From: Welwitschia mirabilis
Lineage: Eukaryota > Gnetophyta > Gnetopsida > Welwitschiales
DNA: 64,000 bases
Reading direction: 5' to 3'
Assembly: GCA_051453625.1 (NCBI GenBank)
Contig: JBOZIK010000001.1
Location: 276,569,931-276,633,930, forward strand
Below, piece after piece: positions 24,166 to 37,045 of this stretch (positions are counted from its first letter, which is position 1; the number at the start of each line of letters is the position of its first letter). The position numbers and the translations under genes are program-made. Below the pieces are notes generated by a model. It did no database searches. It saw only the letters and a program-made list of their open reading frames with translations, and was not told the DNA's origin.

Positions 24166-25270
24166 CTTTTCTTGTTTATTGCACACCGATAAAAACTATT
24201 TATTTTCAAAATTAAGTAGCTCAAGCACTAGATATCGACTTCTATTAATAGCAAAATCTTAGCTTCTCTAACCACTAATGTATAAAACTTATGTAGGTAT
24301 TTAACAAAAGAACTAAATAATCATATTCCTAAATGAAAGCTATTAATCTAGTAGTTGGGTCCTATAGGTACTAGTGATGATGAAATGCATGAGTGATGAG
24401 ACTGGAATGAATGATAAAACATGGTTATTTCACACTACTTTTAGAAATTTTCTACAATCTATATATGTATGATTAAAAACCCTAGTTTGCTTTTTAGTAA
24501 TTGAAGTTGTGAAACAATGAAATATAGTGATATGAACGAATGTTCCAGTTCATTATGTGATTATAATGATATCACACTATCATTTTCTTATTTAAGTACT
24601 AAACACCACTAGTGACATAGCATAGGCCACTTGATAAACAATAATAATGAGGACAAATCATACAGATATAATAAAAATTGCAAGGCAGCCATGATAGCAT
24701 TATGATTATCATTTCATCTCTTATTTTTTTCTACTTTTAAAGATGTTCATGTTGGACCTTGTTATGACCCTTTCTTACCCAATGAAACATATAAATGGTG
24801 CCAGTGGAAGATGTGCATGCACTCTATTCAAAGATGCATTCAATTTTTCTATGCATTCATTAGCCTATCTATGTGACTCTGTGGCTCCATAGCTAAAGAT
24901 ACGTTGTAAAATACCAAAAGCTATAGATACTCCTAAAAATCTAGAGACATATATCTAGTTGTAAAAGCACTAAGAATTAAAACTTGAATTACCCTTAATA
25001 ATGAAGAATTGAATGCTCTGATGAAGTCATACTTTTAACACTTATGTGGACTGTTGAAAACAACATTCTCTTTAGTGGATATGCTAGTGTAATCTTTCTC
25101 AACTATGATATTTATGCTTAACCATTGATTGTTCAAATATATTTTGTCCACATCGCAGATGTTTACAGACTAGAATGCTCATGGAAAATAGTTGATGAGT
25201 CCACAAGTAACAATTGATAGATACTTATACATGGGAAGTGCAACAGGGTTGGGGGGAGATCAAAGGGAAG
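24166..25270. other. Unassigned interior of element B
   Basis: About 1.1 kb with no recognised frame, repeat or boundary. By position it should be internal sequence of B (between gag and pol) or unrecognised flank of C. A G-rich run, GGGTTGGGGGGAGAT, lies at 25246-25260 just before LINE A. Confidence 0.3.
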
Positions 25271-28200
25271 ATATTAAGGTGGAGAAAATATTAACAAAAT
25301 AATACACCTTAATAGAGCCCAAAGAGGGATAGAAAAGTAACTACACCTCCTCAGATAGTTACTAGAATATAAAATAGATAATTACTATAATTTAGAGAGT
25401 ACCAAGCTAATTAGATGAGCTTGTTGTAGTGAATATTTAGAAATTTGTAATATTTATGGAGATTGAAACCTTTATATTAAAGGAGAACGGCTGCTAGAAT
25501 TAAGATTTTGATGTTTAGAGAGGATATTTGAAGAGAATCCTTATTAAACTAAGCATGGCGTTAAGTTTTTTAGATAAAGTGAGTGCATTCAAGAATTAGG
25601 ATGTTCCAACCATGTCTAAAAAAAGTATTTGGGGTATTTTACAAAAAGAGAAAAGTAGGATACTAAAGCTGAGTGCTCAAACCATCAATTTTTGTAATCA
25701 AATTCCATACCTATCGAGTAATGCGACAATCCCAAAAAATGTGCTGGAAGTTTTAGGAGCTTGACATATATGGCATAAAGAATGTACAACTTTCAAAAGT
25801 TGAAGACAATGTCCAAAAGGAAGGTTTTGATGAATAAGATACCAAAAGAAGATTTTATTTTTAGCATGCGTTTTAATCTTTCAAACTTATTTGAAAAAAC
25901 TTCTCCATTTATCTTCCATCTAGTTGAGATATAATTTGGAGTTTAGCTTTTTAATAAGACTAGTAAAGTTCTAAAACCACATACAAGATTAAGAAAGGGA
26001 TAACTTAATAATAGAATTACCATTCGACCAAAGCCAATCAACCCATCAATTCTTCTTGGTGTGATTCCACTCAATACTAGAAATCATTTTTTCTATATGC
26101 CTAATAATGGAAAGATCCAATTTTTAAATCTTCCATTTGGATTTAAGTTGAGACCAATTAATTCTAACATGACTATCCTATTACACTACAAATTGGTCTA
26201 TGTGGAGAAGTCTGACTTTAATCAATCTTCGAAATCTAACTGAAAATGAGAAGTCAAAGAGTTATTAGCAAATTTAAAGGCCAAAGACCACCAAGAAGAA
26301 TGAGAGACAAGCTAAGTGTGACTTAAATTAGTTGATTATTATAGTAAAAGACTTTTNNNNNNNNNNNNNNNNNNNNNNNNNNNNNNNNNNNNNNNNNNNN
26401 NNNNNNNNNNNNNNNNNNNNNNNNNNNNNNNNNNNNNNNNNNNNNNNNNNNNNNNNAAACTAGGATACTAAAGCTGAGTGCTCAAACCATCAATATTTGT
26501 AATCAAATACCATACCTATCGAGCAATGTGACAATCCCAAAAAGTATGTTGGAAGTTTTAGGATCTTGACATATATGGCATAAAGAATAAACAACTTTAA
26601 AAAGTTGAAGACAATGTCCAATAGGAAGGTTTTGATGAATAAGATACCAAAAGAAGATTTTATTTTTAGCATGCGCTTTAATCTTTCAAACTTCTTTGAA
26701 AAAACTTCTCCATTTATCTTCCATCTAGTTGAGATATCATTTGGAGTTTAGCTTTTTAACAAGACTAGTAAGTTCTAAAATCACATACAAGATTAAGAAA
26801 GGGATAACTTGATAATAGAATTATCATTCGGCCAAAGCTAATCAACTCATCAATTCTTCTTGGTGTGATTCCACTCAACACTAGAAATCATATTTTCTAT
26901 ATGCCTAATAATGGAAAGATCCAACTTTTAAACCTTCCATTTGGATTTAAGTTGAGACCAATTGATTCTAACATGACTATTCTATTGCACTACAAATTGG
27001 TCTATGTGGAGAAGTCTGACTTTAGTCAATCTTCGAAATCTAACTAAAAATGAAAAGTCAAAGAGTTATTAGCAAATTTAAAGGCTAAAGACCATCAAGA
27101 AGAATGAGAGACAAGCTGAGTGTGACTCAAATTAGTTGATTGTTATAGTAAAAGACTTTAAGTTTGTGTAAAGATTTAGAAATTTGCTGGAAAACATAAG
27201 AACCTTTTCCTTTGAAGTTATCATAATAAAAAATAGAATTACTCCAATGAATACCTTTTCATAACTAGTTGGAATACATATTACTATTAAAAAAATAATA
27301 TCTAAATAAAACTTCCAAACCTCATCCCCTTTCAAGGATCGAACTATTCATTTAGAGGCTAATAAAATACCTTAATGTTTTAAGGAGGAAATTTATAAAC
27401 CACCTAAATATTTGGAATAGCAAAAAGAACTTCATGTAACTCTATGAAAAACTTTACCACTTGAGGTATTCCCCCAAAGAAAACTTTACACAATTTTATT
27501 GATAATCTCATAAGCAGAAGTAGAGAAGGCCATAAAGGAAGAATAATAAATTGGAAAAGCACTAAGAATATGAATACAGACAACAAGCCTCCCAGCTAAA
27601 GATAAAATCTTACTAGACCATTTAAGGATTTTATCTTTTACTATGTCAATAACTATCTGCCACATGCTAGAAGGAGTATCAGAGATAGCTATGGAGATAC
27701 CCAGAAATTTAAAACAGTCGACAGGAGATAACCAACGANNNNNNNNNNNNNNNNNNNNNNNNNNNNNNNNNNNNNNNNNNNNNNNNNNNNNNNNNNNNNN
27801 NNNNNNNNNNNNNNNNNNNNNNNNNNNNNNNNNNNNNNAGGAGGAAATTTATAAACCACCTAAATATTTGGAATAGTAATAAGAACATCATGTAACTCTA
27901 TGAAAAACTTTACCACTTGAGGTATTCTTCCACAAAAAAATTTTTATAATTTTGTTAATAGTTTCAGATGTAGAGCTAGAGGGACCATGAATGAGGCATA
28001 ACAAATTAGAGTAGCACTAAGGATATGAATATAAATAACAAACCTTCTAGCTAAGGACAGGGATTTGCCAGACCATTTAGGANNNNNNNNNNNNNNNNNN
28101 NNNNNNNNNNNNNNNNNNNNNNNNNNNNNNNNNNNNNNNNNNNNNNNNNNNNNNNNNNNNNNNNNNNNNNNNNNNNNNNNNNNNNNNNNNNNNNNNNNNN

Positions 28201-30467
28201 NNNNNNNNNNNNNNNNNNNNNNNNNNNNNNNNNNNNNNNNNNNNNNNNNNNNNNNNNNNNNNNNNNNNNNNNNNNNNNNNNNNNNNNNNNNNNNNNNNNN
28301 NNNNNNNNNNNNNNNNNNNNNNNNNNNNNNNNNNNNNNNNNNNNNNNNNNNNNNNNNNNNNNNNNNNNNNNNNNNNNNNNNNNNNNNNNNNNNNNNNNNN
28401 NNNNNNNNNNNNNNNNNNNNNNNNNNNNNNNNNNNNNNNNNNNNNNNNNNNNNNNNNNNNNNNNNNNNNNNNNNNNNNNNNNNNNNNNNNNNNNNNNNNN
28501 NNNNNNNNNNNNNNNNNNNNNNNNNNNNNNNNNNNNNNNNNNNNNNNNNNNNNNNNNNNNNNNNNNNNNNNNNNNNNNNNNNNNNNNNNNNNNNNNNNNN
28601 NNNNNNNNNNNNNNNNNNNNNNNNNNNNNNNNNNNNNNNNNNNNNNNNNNNNNNNNNNNNNNNNNNNNNNNNNNNNNNNNNNNNNNNNNNNNNNNNNNNN
28701 NNNNNNNNNNNNNNNNNNNNNNNNNNNNNNNNNNNNNNNNTAATCAAGAGAAAGATGTCATCCACTACTATTGGAAAGGTAAATATCATGAAGATTACTT
28801 GAGGAATGGTGAGATTTAAGAAGGGCTCTAAGAGCATCTACTACTATGATAAAAAGATAAGGAGCTAAAGACAACCCTCCCTAACTGATCGCTAAAGGGA
28901 TATGAGATGAGAGAAGATACCATTAATGTAGATAATAGAAGTAGCATCATCTAGAAGAATCTGAACTTTATTCTTAAAGACTTCATAAAGGTGATGATGG
29001 TGGATAACTCTAGTAAGAAAATGCTAATCAAGTTTGTCATAGGCTTTAGAAAAATCAAGCTTCCGAAGAATAGCTTGTTAAGAGGAAGTGTTCATCTAGT
29101 GCATAGATTTAACTGTAGTTAATACATTATCAAAGATATACCTATTCTGAATGAAACCATTTTGCTCTTTACTGATAAGAGAATGGAGAAATTTCTTTAA
29201 CTTATTGCTCATAGCTTTGGTAATAATTTTATAGATCACATTCAGAAGAGTGATAAGCCTTTAATTGTTGAGGTTATGAGAGTAACTTAATTTAGGAAAA
29301 AATTTAACTATTCTTATGTTGAGAAACATTCCTAGGAATTTATTATTTAAAGCTTCTTTGTAAACATTATAAGCATTTCATCCAATTATATACCAAAATT
29401 TAGAGAAGATATCTGTTGGAAGCACATTCAAACCTAGAGCTTTACCGTCCTTAAGCTACTAAAGGGTATTAAAAAAATCATCATTAGAGAGGTACTAACC
29501 ATCATCAAAAACTTTATGATTAAAGGGCTGAATATTATTGATACAAGTGTCGATAGTTATGTTATTAACTATACAGCAAAGAAGAATTGAAAGTATTGAT
29601 TATAAAAAATTTAAAGAATTTGTTCTTTGGAAGTGTGGATCATATTTTGATCTTCTATTGCTTTTATGAAAGGATAGGAATAATTCCCTTTTAAGAATTT
29701 CAAAAAATAATATGAAGCTTGATCTTACATTCATAACCAAAACAAACAAGCATGAAGGTGAGCATCTTAAGCCTTGTAATACTTGATTCGTCTTAGTCTA
29801 TCTCTATAGATTTTTAGCAGGTCAAAAATTGAATCATTATAGTGTTGAGTTAACATTCTACTTTTATAATAAGTCTTTCTGATGAGAATCTACATTTGCT
29901 ACCAAAATGTTACCTGCATATTTAGCGAAAGGCAGAGGACATAAAATACTATTATTTGATTAGTTAATCCATCCATTCTTACTGATGGAACAAGAAGAAA
30001 GGTTTTGAATGTGCATGAGGAAAGAGCAAATGTTTTTATTCTAAAGAAAAGTAATGTAAAAAATAAAGAGATCACTATTAAAATACTAAGCATTAAGAGA
30101 TTAGATAAACCAAAGAATGAGAAAATGGTCAGATAAGACCTAGGTGTAATCAACTAAAATTAGGAGCTTCTTATGATGGGATATATAAATATTATGATTT
30201 AAAGATAAATAAACATAGTTAAGTGAAGAAGTGATGAAAATTGATCCAGTTTTGGCATTGGATGAGGTAAACCATCCTATAGTAGAATTAATTTTTGTAG
30301 TAGCATTGACATACTATAACTAGAATTTACTTTTAAGTAATATCTAACTATCGATATTATTAATGTCAAGGCATTCTTAATTACCTTTTCTTTTATCAAT
30401 GATGTTCTCAATCATATTGAAATCTTCTACTAAGATCCATAAAGCTTCTAGTAGATAGTCATGGAGC
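25271..30467 (-). mobile_element. LINE A (L1-like), gap-ridden copy
   Basis: This unit runs parallel to LINE B (31366 on) from the shared 3' end (TTAAGGTGGAGAAAAT) to the endonuclease region at 30467, where an N run begins. Reading on the minus strand, it keeps the C-terminal region, RT (28741-29700) and part of the endonuclease. Two internal segments appear twice on either side of N runs (25652-26356 with 26457-27160; 27383-27738 with 27839-28082), at about 95% identity in the first pair by eye, while each is clearly more distant from LINE B. Its 5' end and ORF1 are not visible. Confidence 0.8.
28741..30467 (-). pseudogene. LINE A ORF2 remnant: RT and endonuclease
   Basis: Aligned to LINE B, 28741-28960 covers the RT palm. 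The stretch encoding the FADD catalytic box is lost: LINE A goes from GATGTCATC straight to CACTACTATTGG, where LINE B has about 28 more bases coding for part of the YSQFADD block. Upstream, 29040-29520 matches the RT fingers region and 29900-30467 the end of the APE endonuclease (a run reading TLGLI.PFSHSLVYL in broken frames). Frameshifts and stops are numerous. The enzyme would have nicked target DNA and primed cDNA synthesis there. Confidence 0.7.
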
Positions 30468-30567
30468 NNNNNNNNNNNNNNNNNNNNNNNNNNNNNNNNN
30501 NNNNNNNNNNNNNNNNNNNNNNNNNNNNNNNNNNNNNNNNNNNNNNNNNNNNNNNNNNNNNNNNNNN

Positions 30568-31345
30568 GACAAGGATTTGATTAGGCTGGATATATCATCA
30601 TGGGGTGTACTAGTTCTTTTCATCAAAAATAAAGATGTCAATTAGAGGCTTTATGTGGAATTATAGTATGCTAAATAAGGTTACAATAAAGAACAATTAT
30701 CCCTTAAGGAGAATAGAAGACTTGTTTAACTAACTCAAGTATGTCAAGGCCTTTTCCAAGATTGACCTTAAGTCTGGATATCATCATCTTAGAATCAAAG
30801 AAGAAAATGTTTTCAAATATTCTTTCAAACCAAGTGTGGGTATCATGAATTTAGAGTGGTTCCTTTTGGCCTCACTAATGCACCAATAGCATTTATGGTA
30901 GTAATGAATGGTATTTTTAGAACTTATTTGGATGGTTTTATCTTTATTGATGATGTGTTAGTATATTCCTCAATTAAAGAGGAGCATGAAAAGCATTTGA
31001 GGACAATATTGGATATCCTATAAAGAAATTATTTCTATGATAATCTACTAAATGTGAGTTCTAGTTATCTAATGTTAAATTTTTGGATCATGTGGTTTCA
31101 GAAGAAGGAATTATTATGGATGAAGACCAGGTTCAAGCTATTGTAGAGTGGTTTAAACTAGGATCTATATCAGAGGTAAGGAGTTTTCTTGACCTCATGG
31201 AATATTATAGGAGATATTGTATGATGGCTATTCCTTTGACTTCCTTCTTGAGAAGGGATACATAATTTGAATAGACAGAGCAATGTGATAAAGCATTTTA
31301 GATGTTAAAATCAATTCTTATATGAGCTCTTGTTTTCAGAAACCT
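30568..31345 (+). pseudogene. Chromovirus-like RT fragment, probably of element B
   Basis: In order: [87 protein letters not shown], then 31083-31265 with HVVSEEGIIMDEDQVQAI and EVRSFLDLMEYYRRY, followed by a decayed CDKAF block. These are RT domains 1-7 and the thumb of a Ty3/gypsy chromovirus; the catalytic FIDD is intact but several stops and at least two frameshifts inactivate the gene. The left end is an N run, the right end is LINE B. Same strand as B and the correct relative position suggest it belongs to B. Confidence 0.85.
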
Positions 31346-31479
31346 ACAGGAGAGGGGGGGTGGCAATTGTTAAGATGGAGAAAATCTTGACAAAAATAAC
31401 ACCTTAGTAGAGCCCAAAGAAGGATAGATAGAAAGTAACTACACCTCCCAAGACGGTTACTAGAACAAAGAGCAGATGA

Positions 31480-32900
31480 TTACTAGAAGCTAGAGAGCAC
31501 TGAGCCTTTTAGGTGAGCTTGTTGTAGTAAATCTTTAGAAATTTATAATATTTATAAAGATTGAAAGCTTCATATTGAAGAAGAACTACTGCTAGGATTA
31601 AGAATTTGATATTTAGGGAGGAGACTTGAAGAGAACCTTATTAAACCAAGCATGGCACCAAGTTTTCTAGATAAAGTGAGTGCATTCAAGGATAAGAATG
31701 TTCTAACTAGTTTTAGAGAAAGTATCTGGGGTGTCTTGCAAAAAAAGAAAAGTAGGATATTGAAGCTAAGTGCTTAAACCACTAATACCTGTAGTCAAAT
31801 CCTAGATAATGCGATAATCCCAAAAAGTGTACTAGAAGGATTCAGGAGCTTGACATATAGGGAACAAAGGATGATCAACTCTAAAAAGTTGAAGATGATG
31901 TCCAATAGAAAGGCCTTGATGAATAAGATGCTAAAAGAAATATTACTTTTAGGATTCACTTTAATCTTTCAAACTTCTTTGAAAAATCTTATTCATTTAT
32001 CTTCCATCCAGTCGAGATTCCATTTGGAGTTTAGCTTTTTAATGGGACTAATGAAGTCCTAAAACCACGTATGAGCTTTAGAAAGAGACAGCTTGGTAAT
32101 AGGGTTATCATTGGGCCAAAGCCAATCATCCCACTAGTTCTTATTAGTATGCTGCAACTCAATGCTAGAAACCTTATTTCCTATGTGCCTGATAATGGGA
32201 AGATTCAACTTTTAAACCTTTCATTTAGATTTCAGTTGAGACCAATTGATTGTAATGTGACTATCTTGTTGTATTACAAATTGGTCTAGGTGGAGAAGCC
32301 TTGCTTTAGCCAATCTTCGAAATCTAACCAGAAATTGAGAAGCCAAAGAGTTATCTGGAAATTTAAAGGTCAGAGACCACCAAGGAGAATGAGTGGCAAG
32401 CTGATTGTGACTTAAATTAGCTGGTTGCCAGAGCAGAAAACTTTTAAGTTTGTGCCAAGTTTTAAAAATTTTTATTAGAAAAAATGAGAGCCTTTGCCTT
32501 TGAAGTTGCCATAAGAAAAAATAGAATTACTCTAGTGAATAGCTTTCCATAACTAGTTAGAACACATATTTCTATTAGCAAAATAATGCCTAAATAAAAC
32601 GTTCCAGGCCTTGTCCCCTTCCAAGGATCGAACTATCCATTTAGACTCTAATAGAATACCTTGATGTTCTAAGGAGGGAATCCCTAAACCACCTAAATGT
32701 TTGGAATAGTAACAAGAACTCCAAGCAACTCTATGAAAAGCTTTACCACTTGAAGTGTTCCCCCATAAAAACCTTCATAGAATTTTGTTAACAGTATCAT
32801 AAGCAGAACTAGAAGGGGCTATGAAAGAGGTATAATAAATTGGAATAGCACTAAGGATATGGACACAAACAACAAGCTCTCGACTAAGGACAAGGATTTG
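31480..32900 (-). pseudogene. LINE B ORF2 C-terminal region
   Basis: Frames on the complement of 31800-32000 show a pattern like CHICQ, then FWDC-equivalent residues, the zf-RVT motif found at the C-terminus of plant L1-like ORF2 proteins (bases near 31820-31860: TCCCAAAAAGTG, TTGACATATAGG). The region has several short open frames on the wrong strand that are shadows. The matching parts in LINE A are 25380-28082. Confidence 0.55.
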
Positions 32901-34200
32901 TCAGACCATTTAAGAGCTTTATCTTTAACCTTGTTGATAACCATCTACCACATATTTAAAGGAGTGTTTGATAAAGCAATAGGAATTCCCAAACGTTTAA
33001 AACGATCTATGGGGAAGAGCCATTGGATATTAAAGCAGTGGGACTAAGCAGGCATTGAAGTAAGAGTGGAATGAATGGTGGTGGTTTTATTACAATTAAT
33101 TTGTAAGCCTGAAGCTAGACAATAAATGTTAAGAATGTCTATAGCATTTTGAAAATTGGATTGAGGTTTCTTTGATTAAGAGAAAGATGTCATCTGCAAA
33201 TTGACTGTAGAGAACAGAATTACCACTGGGAAGGTGAATATCATGAAGATCACCTAAGGAGTGGTGAACTTTAAGAAGGGCTCTAAGAGCATCAACTTCT
33301 ATGATAAAAAGATAAGGAGCTAAGGGATACCCCTGCCTAACTGATTGCTGAAGGGATACAGGATGAGAGAAGACACCATTAGTGCAGATAACTAAAGTAT
33401 CCTTGGTTAGGAGCATCTCAACATGGTTCTCAAAGACTTTGCCAAGTTGATGGTGGCAGATAACTCTAGTAAGAAAATGCCAATCGAGTCTGTCATAGCC
33501 TTTAGCAAAATCAAGATTTAGAAGAATAGCCTATTAAGAGGAAGTGTTTTCCTAGTGCTTAAATTCAATTGTAGTTAGAACATTGTCCAAGATATACCTA
33601 TTCTGAAGAAAACTGGTTTTCTCTTTACTGATAAGAGAATGGAGAAATTTCTTTAACCTATTGGCCATAGCTTTGGCAATCATTTTATAGATCACATTCA
33701 AAAGAGTAATAGGTCTCTAATTGTTGAAGTTAGACGAGTCACCTGATTTAGATAGAAGTTTAACTATTCCTGTGTTGAGAAAAGTTCCTAGGGATTTGTT
33801 GGCTAAAGATTTTTCGTAAACATTATAATCATCTGATCCAATTATATGCTAGTATTTAGAGAGGAAGTCTCTTAGAAGGCCATCCAAACCTGGAGCTTTT
33901 CCATCCTTGAGCTGCTAAAGGATATTAAGAAAATTAATTTTAGAGAGGCATTGATCGTTGCCAGAAACTTTTTGATTGAAGGGCTTAAAAGTACTGAGAC
34001 AAGTATCAATAACTGTATCATCGACTGTACTAGCAGAGAAGACCTGAGAGTAATGATTATAAAACACTTGAAGAAATCTCATCTCTGGAAGTATGGATCA
34101 CATCCCTATCTTCTATAGCTTGTATATGAGGAGAGGAGTAATTTCCCTTTTAGAATTTTAAAAAATAAGATGAAGCTTGATCTTCCATTCGCAATCAAGA
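32901..34200 (-). pseudogene. LINE B ORF2 reverse transcriptase
   Basis: The open stretch 33416-33129 reads SVRQGYPLAPYLFIIEVDAL and, from residue 70, YSQFADDIFLLI. These are the LINE palm motifs, with catalytic FADD intact at about 33200-33189. Upstream, the complement of 33400-34150 carries further finger motifs in broken frames (the WPGFDGLP-like block lies around 33870-33900). Stops and frameshifts make it inactive. It would perform target-primed reverse transcription of the LINE RNA. Confidence 0.85.
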
Positions 34201-34499
34201 CAAGCAAGCATGAAGTTGGACACCTTGAGCCTTGTAATGATCCACTTATCTTATTTTATATTTATAAGTTCTTAGCAAATCAAAATCTGAGTTGATACAG
34301 TGCCCTAAGTTAACTTTCATTTAAAGAAAATCTACATTTATAATAAGACTTTTCTGATGAGAATCTATATTTGCAACTAAAAGTTTACTTGCATGTTTAA
34401 CGAAATGCTAAGTATGTAAAATACTATTATTCCACTAGTTAATCCAACCATCTTTATGGACAGGATGAGGAACAAGGTTCCAAATGTACATAAGAAGAG

Positions 34500-35312
34500 A
34501 ACACATGTTTCTATTCTAAAGGAGAGCAGTGTTAAAAATAAAGAGATCTCTGTTAAAGTGCTGAATATTAAAAGATTGGATAAACCAAAGAATGGGGAAA
34601 TGATTAGATAAGACCTTAGTGTAATCAGCTAAAACTGGGAGCTTCTTATGATGGGATATAGCAATATTTGGATTTAAAAACAAATAAACATGGTCAAGTC
34701 GAGAGGTAATAAAGCTTGATCCAGCTCTAGCATTGGACCAAGTAAACCATCCTTTAGCAGAATTAATTTTTATGGTAGCATTAGAATCCTGTAACTGGAA
34801 TTTACTTTTAAGTAACATCCGGCTATCAAGCTCATTCATGTCAAGGGTGCCTTTATTACCTTCTCATTTATCAATGAAAATTTAAATCATATTGAAGTCT
34901 TCCACTAGGATCCATAAACTGTTAGGAGAGAGTCACAGAGCCATTTCCAAAGAGCACATCTGTCTGGGATGCTACAAGGAGCATAGATGTTGGTTATGCT
35001 AATGATAGAGTTATTCCAATTTAAGTAGATCTAAACACAGTTTCCTCCTAGGTTTTAACCATGATCAATAATTTGATTATTAAACTTCTCATAAAGGATA
35101 ATAACAGTTCCTCCTCTACCTTTACAATGGTAAGAGATAAAGAAAGTACTTGTGGAAAAAATGCTAGTACAAGCAGTTTGAAACTAAAAATCTTAAATTT
35201 TAACTTTATGAAGAAAAACTATATCTAAGTGCTTTTTTGCTATATAATCTTAGACAAGGTATTTTCTTTGGGGATCCAAGAGTTCCTAAACATTCCATGA
35301 GATGAGATTCAT
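34500..35312 (-). pseudogene. LINE B ORF2 APE-type endonuclease
   Basis: From ATG at 35312 the frame reads MNLISWNV, then a stop exactly where Arg is usual, the start of plant L1 ORF2. Further on come NIYAPCSIPDRCALW (about 35000-34960), VEDFNMI (about 34885), and in the open frame 34839-34516 GWFTWSNARAGSSFITSRLD and LSNHFPILW. The last is the SDHxP catalytic His block with N for D. At least two frameshifts separate these motifs. The domain would nick target DNA at insertion. Confidence 0.85.
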
Positions 35313-35329
35313 GAAGTGAGATTAGTAAG

Positions 35330-36497
35330 AAATCCGATCCCCTCTCTAATGATTTACTAAAAGTTCATAGATTTAAAACTATTAGCCATTGATTTACTCA
35401 GTCTTCTAAATTGGTTCATGATATCACTGCTAGGCTTTACCATGTTGTTCATAATCATAGAAGGAATAAATAAGTGGTTCATCCTTGTGACATAAGCATA
35501 AGATTTCTTACCAACCATTTGTCAACCTTCATTTATACCATTGTTCTTATTAAATAATCTATTATTTTTAGACATCTCTTAATTCTTCTCGGGATTAATG
35601 GTATTCAAATATTTTGTAGAAGATTGAGAAGTATTCCCTTTATCCAATTTTTCTTATTGGCTTGGATGATCTTTGTTACAATTGGTTTTTGAGAATTTTA
35701 GTTGGCATTTGTTTCTTCTTTTGGAGACTATTAGTTTTCTTGCATGAGACCATTTTGATGGAGTTTATTGGCTATTTCTCCTACTAAAAATATATCTAAT
35801 TATAGCTTGGAGAGGAGCTTAGGGTAACATGCTCTCACATGATCAAACTTTTTGCAATAGTAATAGTGATTTGGTAGAATTAAGTAAGTGATAATTTGAA
35901 GGATAATTTTTTGATCGGCTAATAGTTAGACAACCTTAGGTAGTAGTTTGTTTAGATCAACTAAAACATAAATTCTCTTGATAGGATGAGCACGCTATCC
36001 TAAGAAGTTTTCTATTGCTATGACATTTCCAATTTTAGCTAGTAAGATACTATGTGAGGTAGAAAATTGACTAGGAGGTTGAGGAACTAAATCCAAATAG
36101 GAATGATACTTTGAGTGGCTTTTTTTTGGGTTAAAGCCCTTATACCATGGTTGCAAAATAAGATAGATTTTTAAAATGTTTTAAACTAGTTACTATTTTA
36201 TCTGTCTATCATATCTTTAGTTTTAAAACCAAAAATTAAGAAATATTTTGTCATATCTGAGATGATATAGACTTTGATATTCTTGCTGACCTAGTTCTTT
36301 TGAATCCAGTCATTAGGAATGAAGAAAGAAGAAATTATTCCTGTGAAGAAATTGATATCATAAAGCTATTTGGAACTATGAATGCTTTTGCCAAAAAGAT
36401 CTGACAGAAACTCTAAGTATATGATAACATAATCATCATTCAGAGCCATATTATTATATTCAACTATTGGTGTGGAGTTAGATGATGAGTCAACCAT
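35330..36497 (-). pseudogene. LINE B ORF1 (gag-like, zinc knuckle)
   Basis: From ATG at 36497 the frame opens MVDSSSNSTPIVEYNNMAL and then breaks repeatedly. A single degenerate zinc knuckle, YCKKFDHVRACYP (complement of 35822-35868), keeps the His and two Cys. KIGNVIAIENFLG and KRIYVLVDLNKLLPK, upstream of the knuckle, fit the DUF4283-type domain that precedes the knuckle in plant L1 ORF1. The protein would bind the LINE RNA. It ends just upstream of the endonuclease start, the usual ORF1-ORF2 arrangement. Confidence 0.7.
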
Positions 36498-37045
36498 TTT
36501 TAATTTTTATTTTATAAAGGATGCATTTGAAGTAGAAGAAGCTAAATTATTTGAGGACACGTAAAAGAAAAAATAAAAAACTAAAAGGATGGTAAACTTC
36601 CCTAAAAAGGACATTATGCCAATGCATGCTAAGCTTTCTCAGTGAAGTTATTCATATGCACAAAAGAATTGTAAAAGATCCATCAAAATCTAGTTATTTC
36701 CTATCACTTTCTAGCACATTAAAAAGACCCATTCCTCTTCAGCACATGCAGAGATCCATAAAGTAAGGATAACAAAAAAAATGTATGTAGAGGTAATGAA
36801 GAAAATAAATTACACCATGCAACTATGCAAACATGAAGCCACTGCATAAAAGAGACTAAAAAGCGGATGCTGCCATGTCCAAAAATTCACAAGCACAAAG
36901 AATCTTGGAATGTCACTATTACACATAGAAATTTACTAAACACCCTAGAGGAGAAAGCTCAGAATGCCATCACTACACACAAAAAATCTCGAAAAGACAT
37001 AAAACAATTTGAAAGAGTGCATAAAGGTCTAAGAGCAGAGAATGC

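Larger units (their letters stand above)
31366..37045 (-). mobile_element. LINE B (L1-like), near full length
   Basis: On the minus strand: ORF1 with a zinc knuckle (36497-about 35330), APE endonuclease (35312-34500), RT (about 34200-32900), C-terminal zinc-finger block (about 32400-31700) and a ~400-base 3' untranslated region ending near 31366. Sequence from 36500 to about 37045 is taken as 5' untranslated region because LINE-like composition continues; that limit is approximate. No poly(A) tail is visible at the 3' end; a G-rich run (31351-31360) adjoins it. The 3' end matches that of LINE A. It interrupts the gypsy pol fragment on its left. Confidence 0.8.

Noticed and set aside
30568-31345. 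Endogenous pararetrovirus reverse transcriptase
   Set aside because: The RT motif set and the thumb block EVRSFL...YYRRY fit a gypsy chromovirus, and no movement- or coat-protein sequence is present.
25246-31380. Left ends of the LINEs as LTR starts preceded by polypurine tracts
   Set aside because: G-rich runs adjoin both, and TGTTAAG at 31369 resembles an LTR start, but the sequence continues co-linearly into LINE ORF2 on the other strand in both copies, so it is better read as LINE 3' end.
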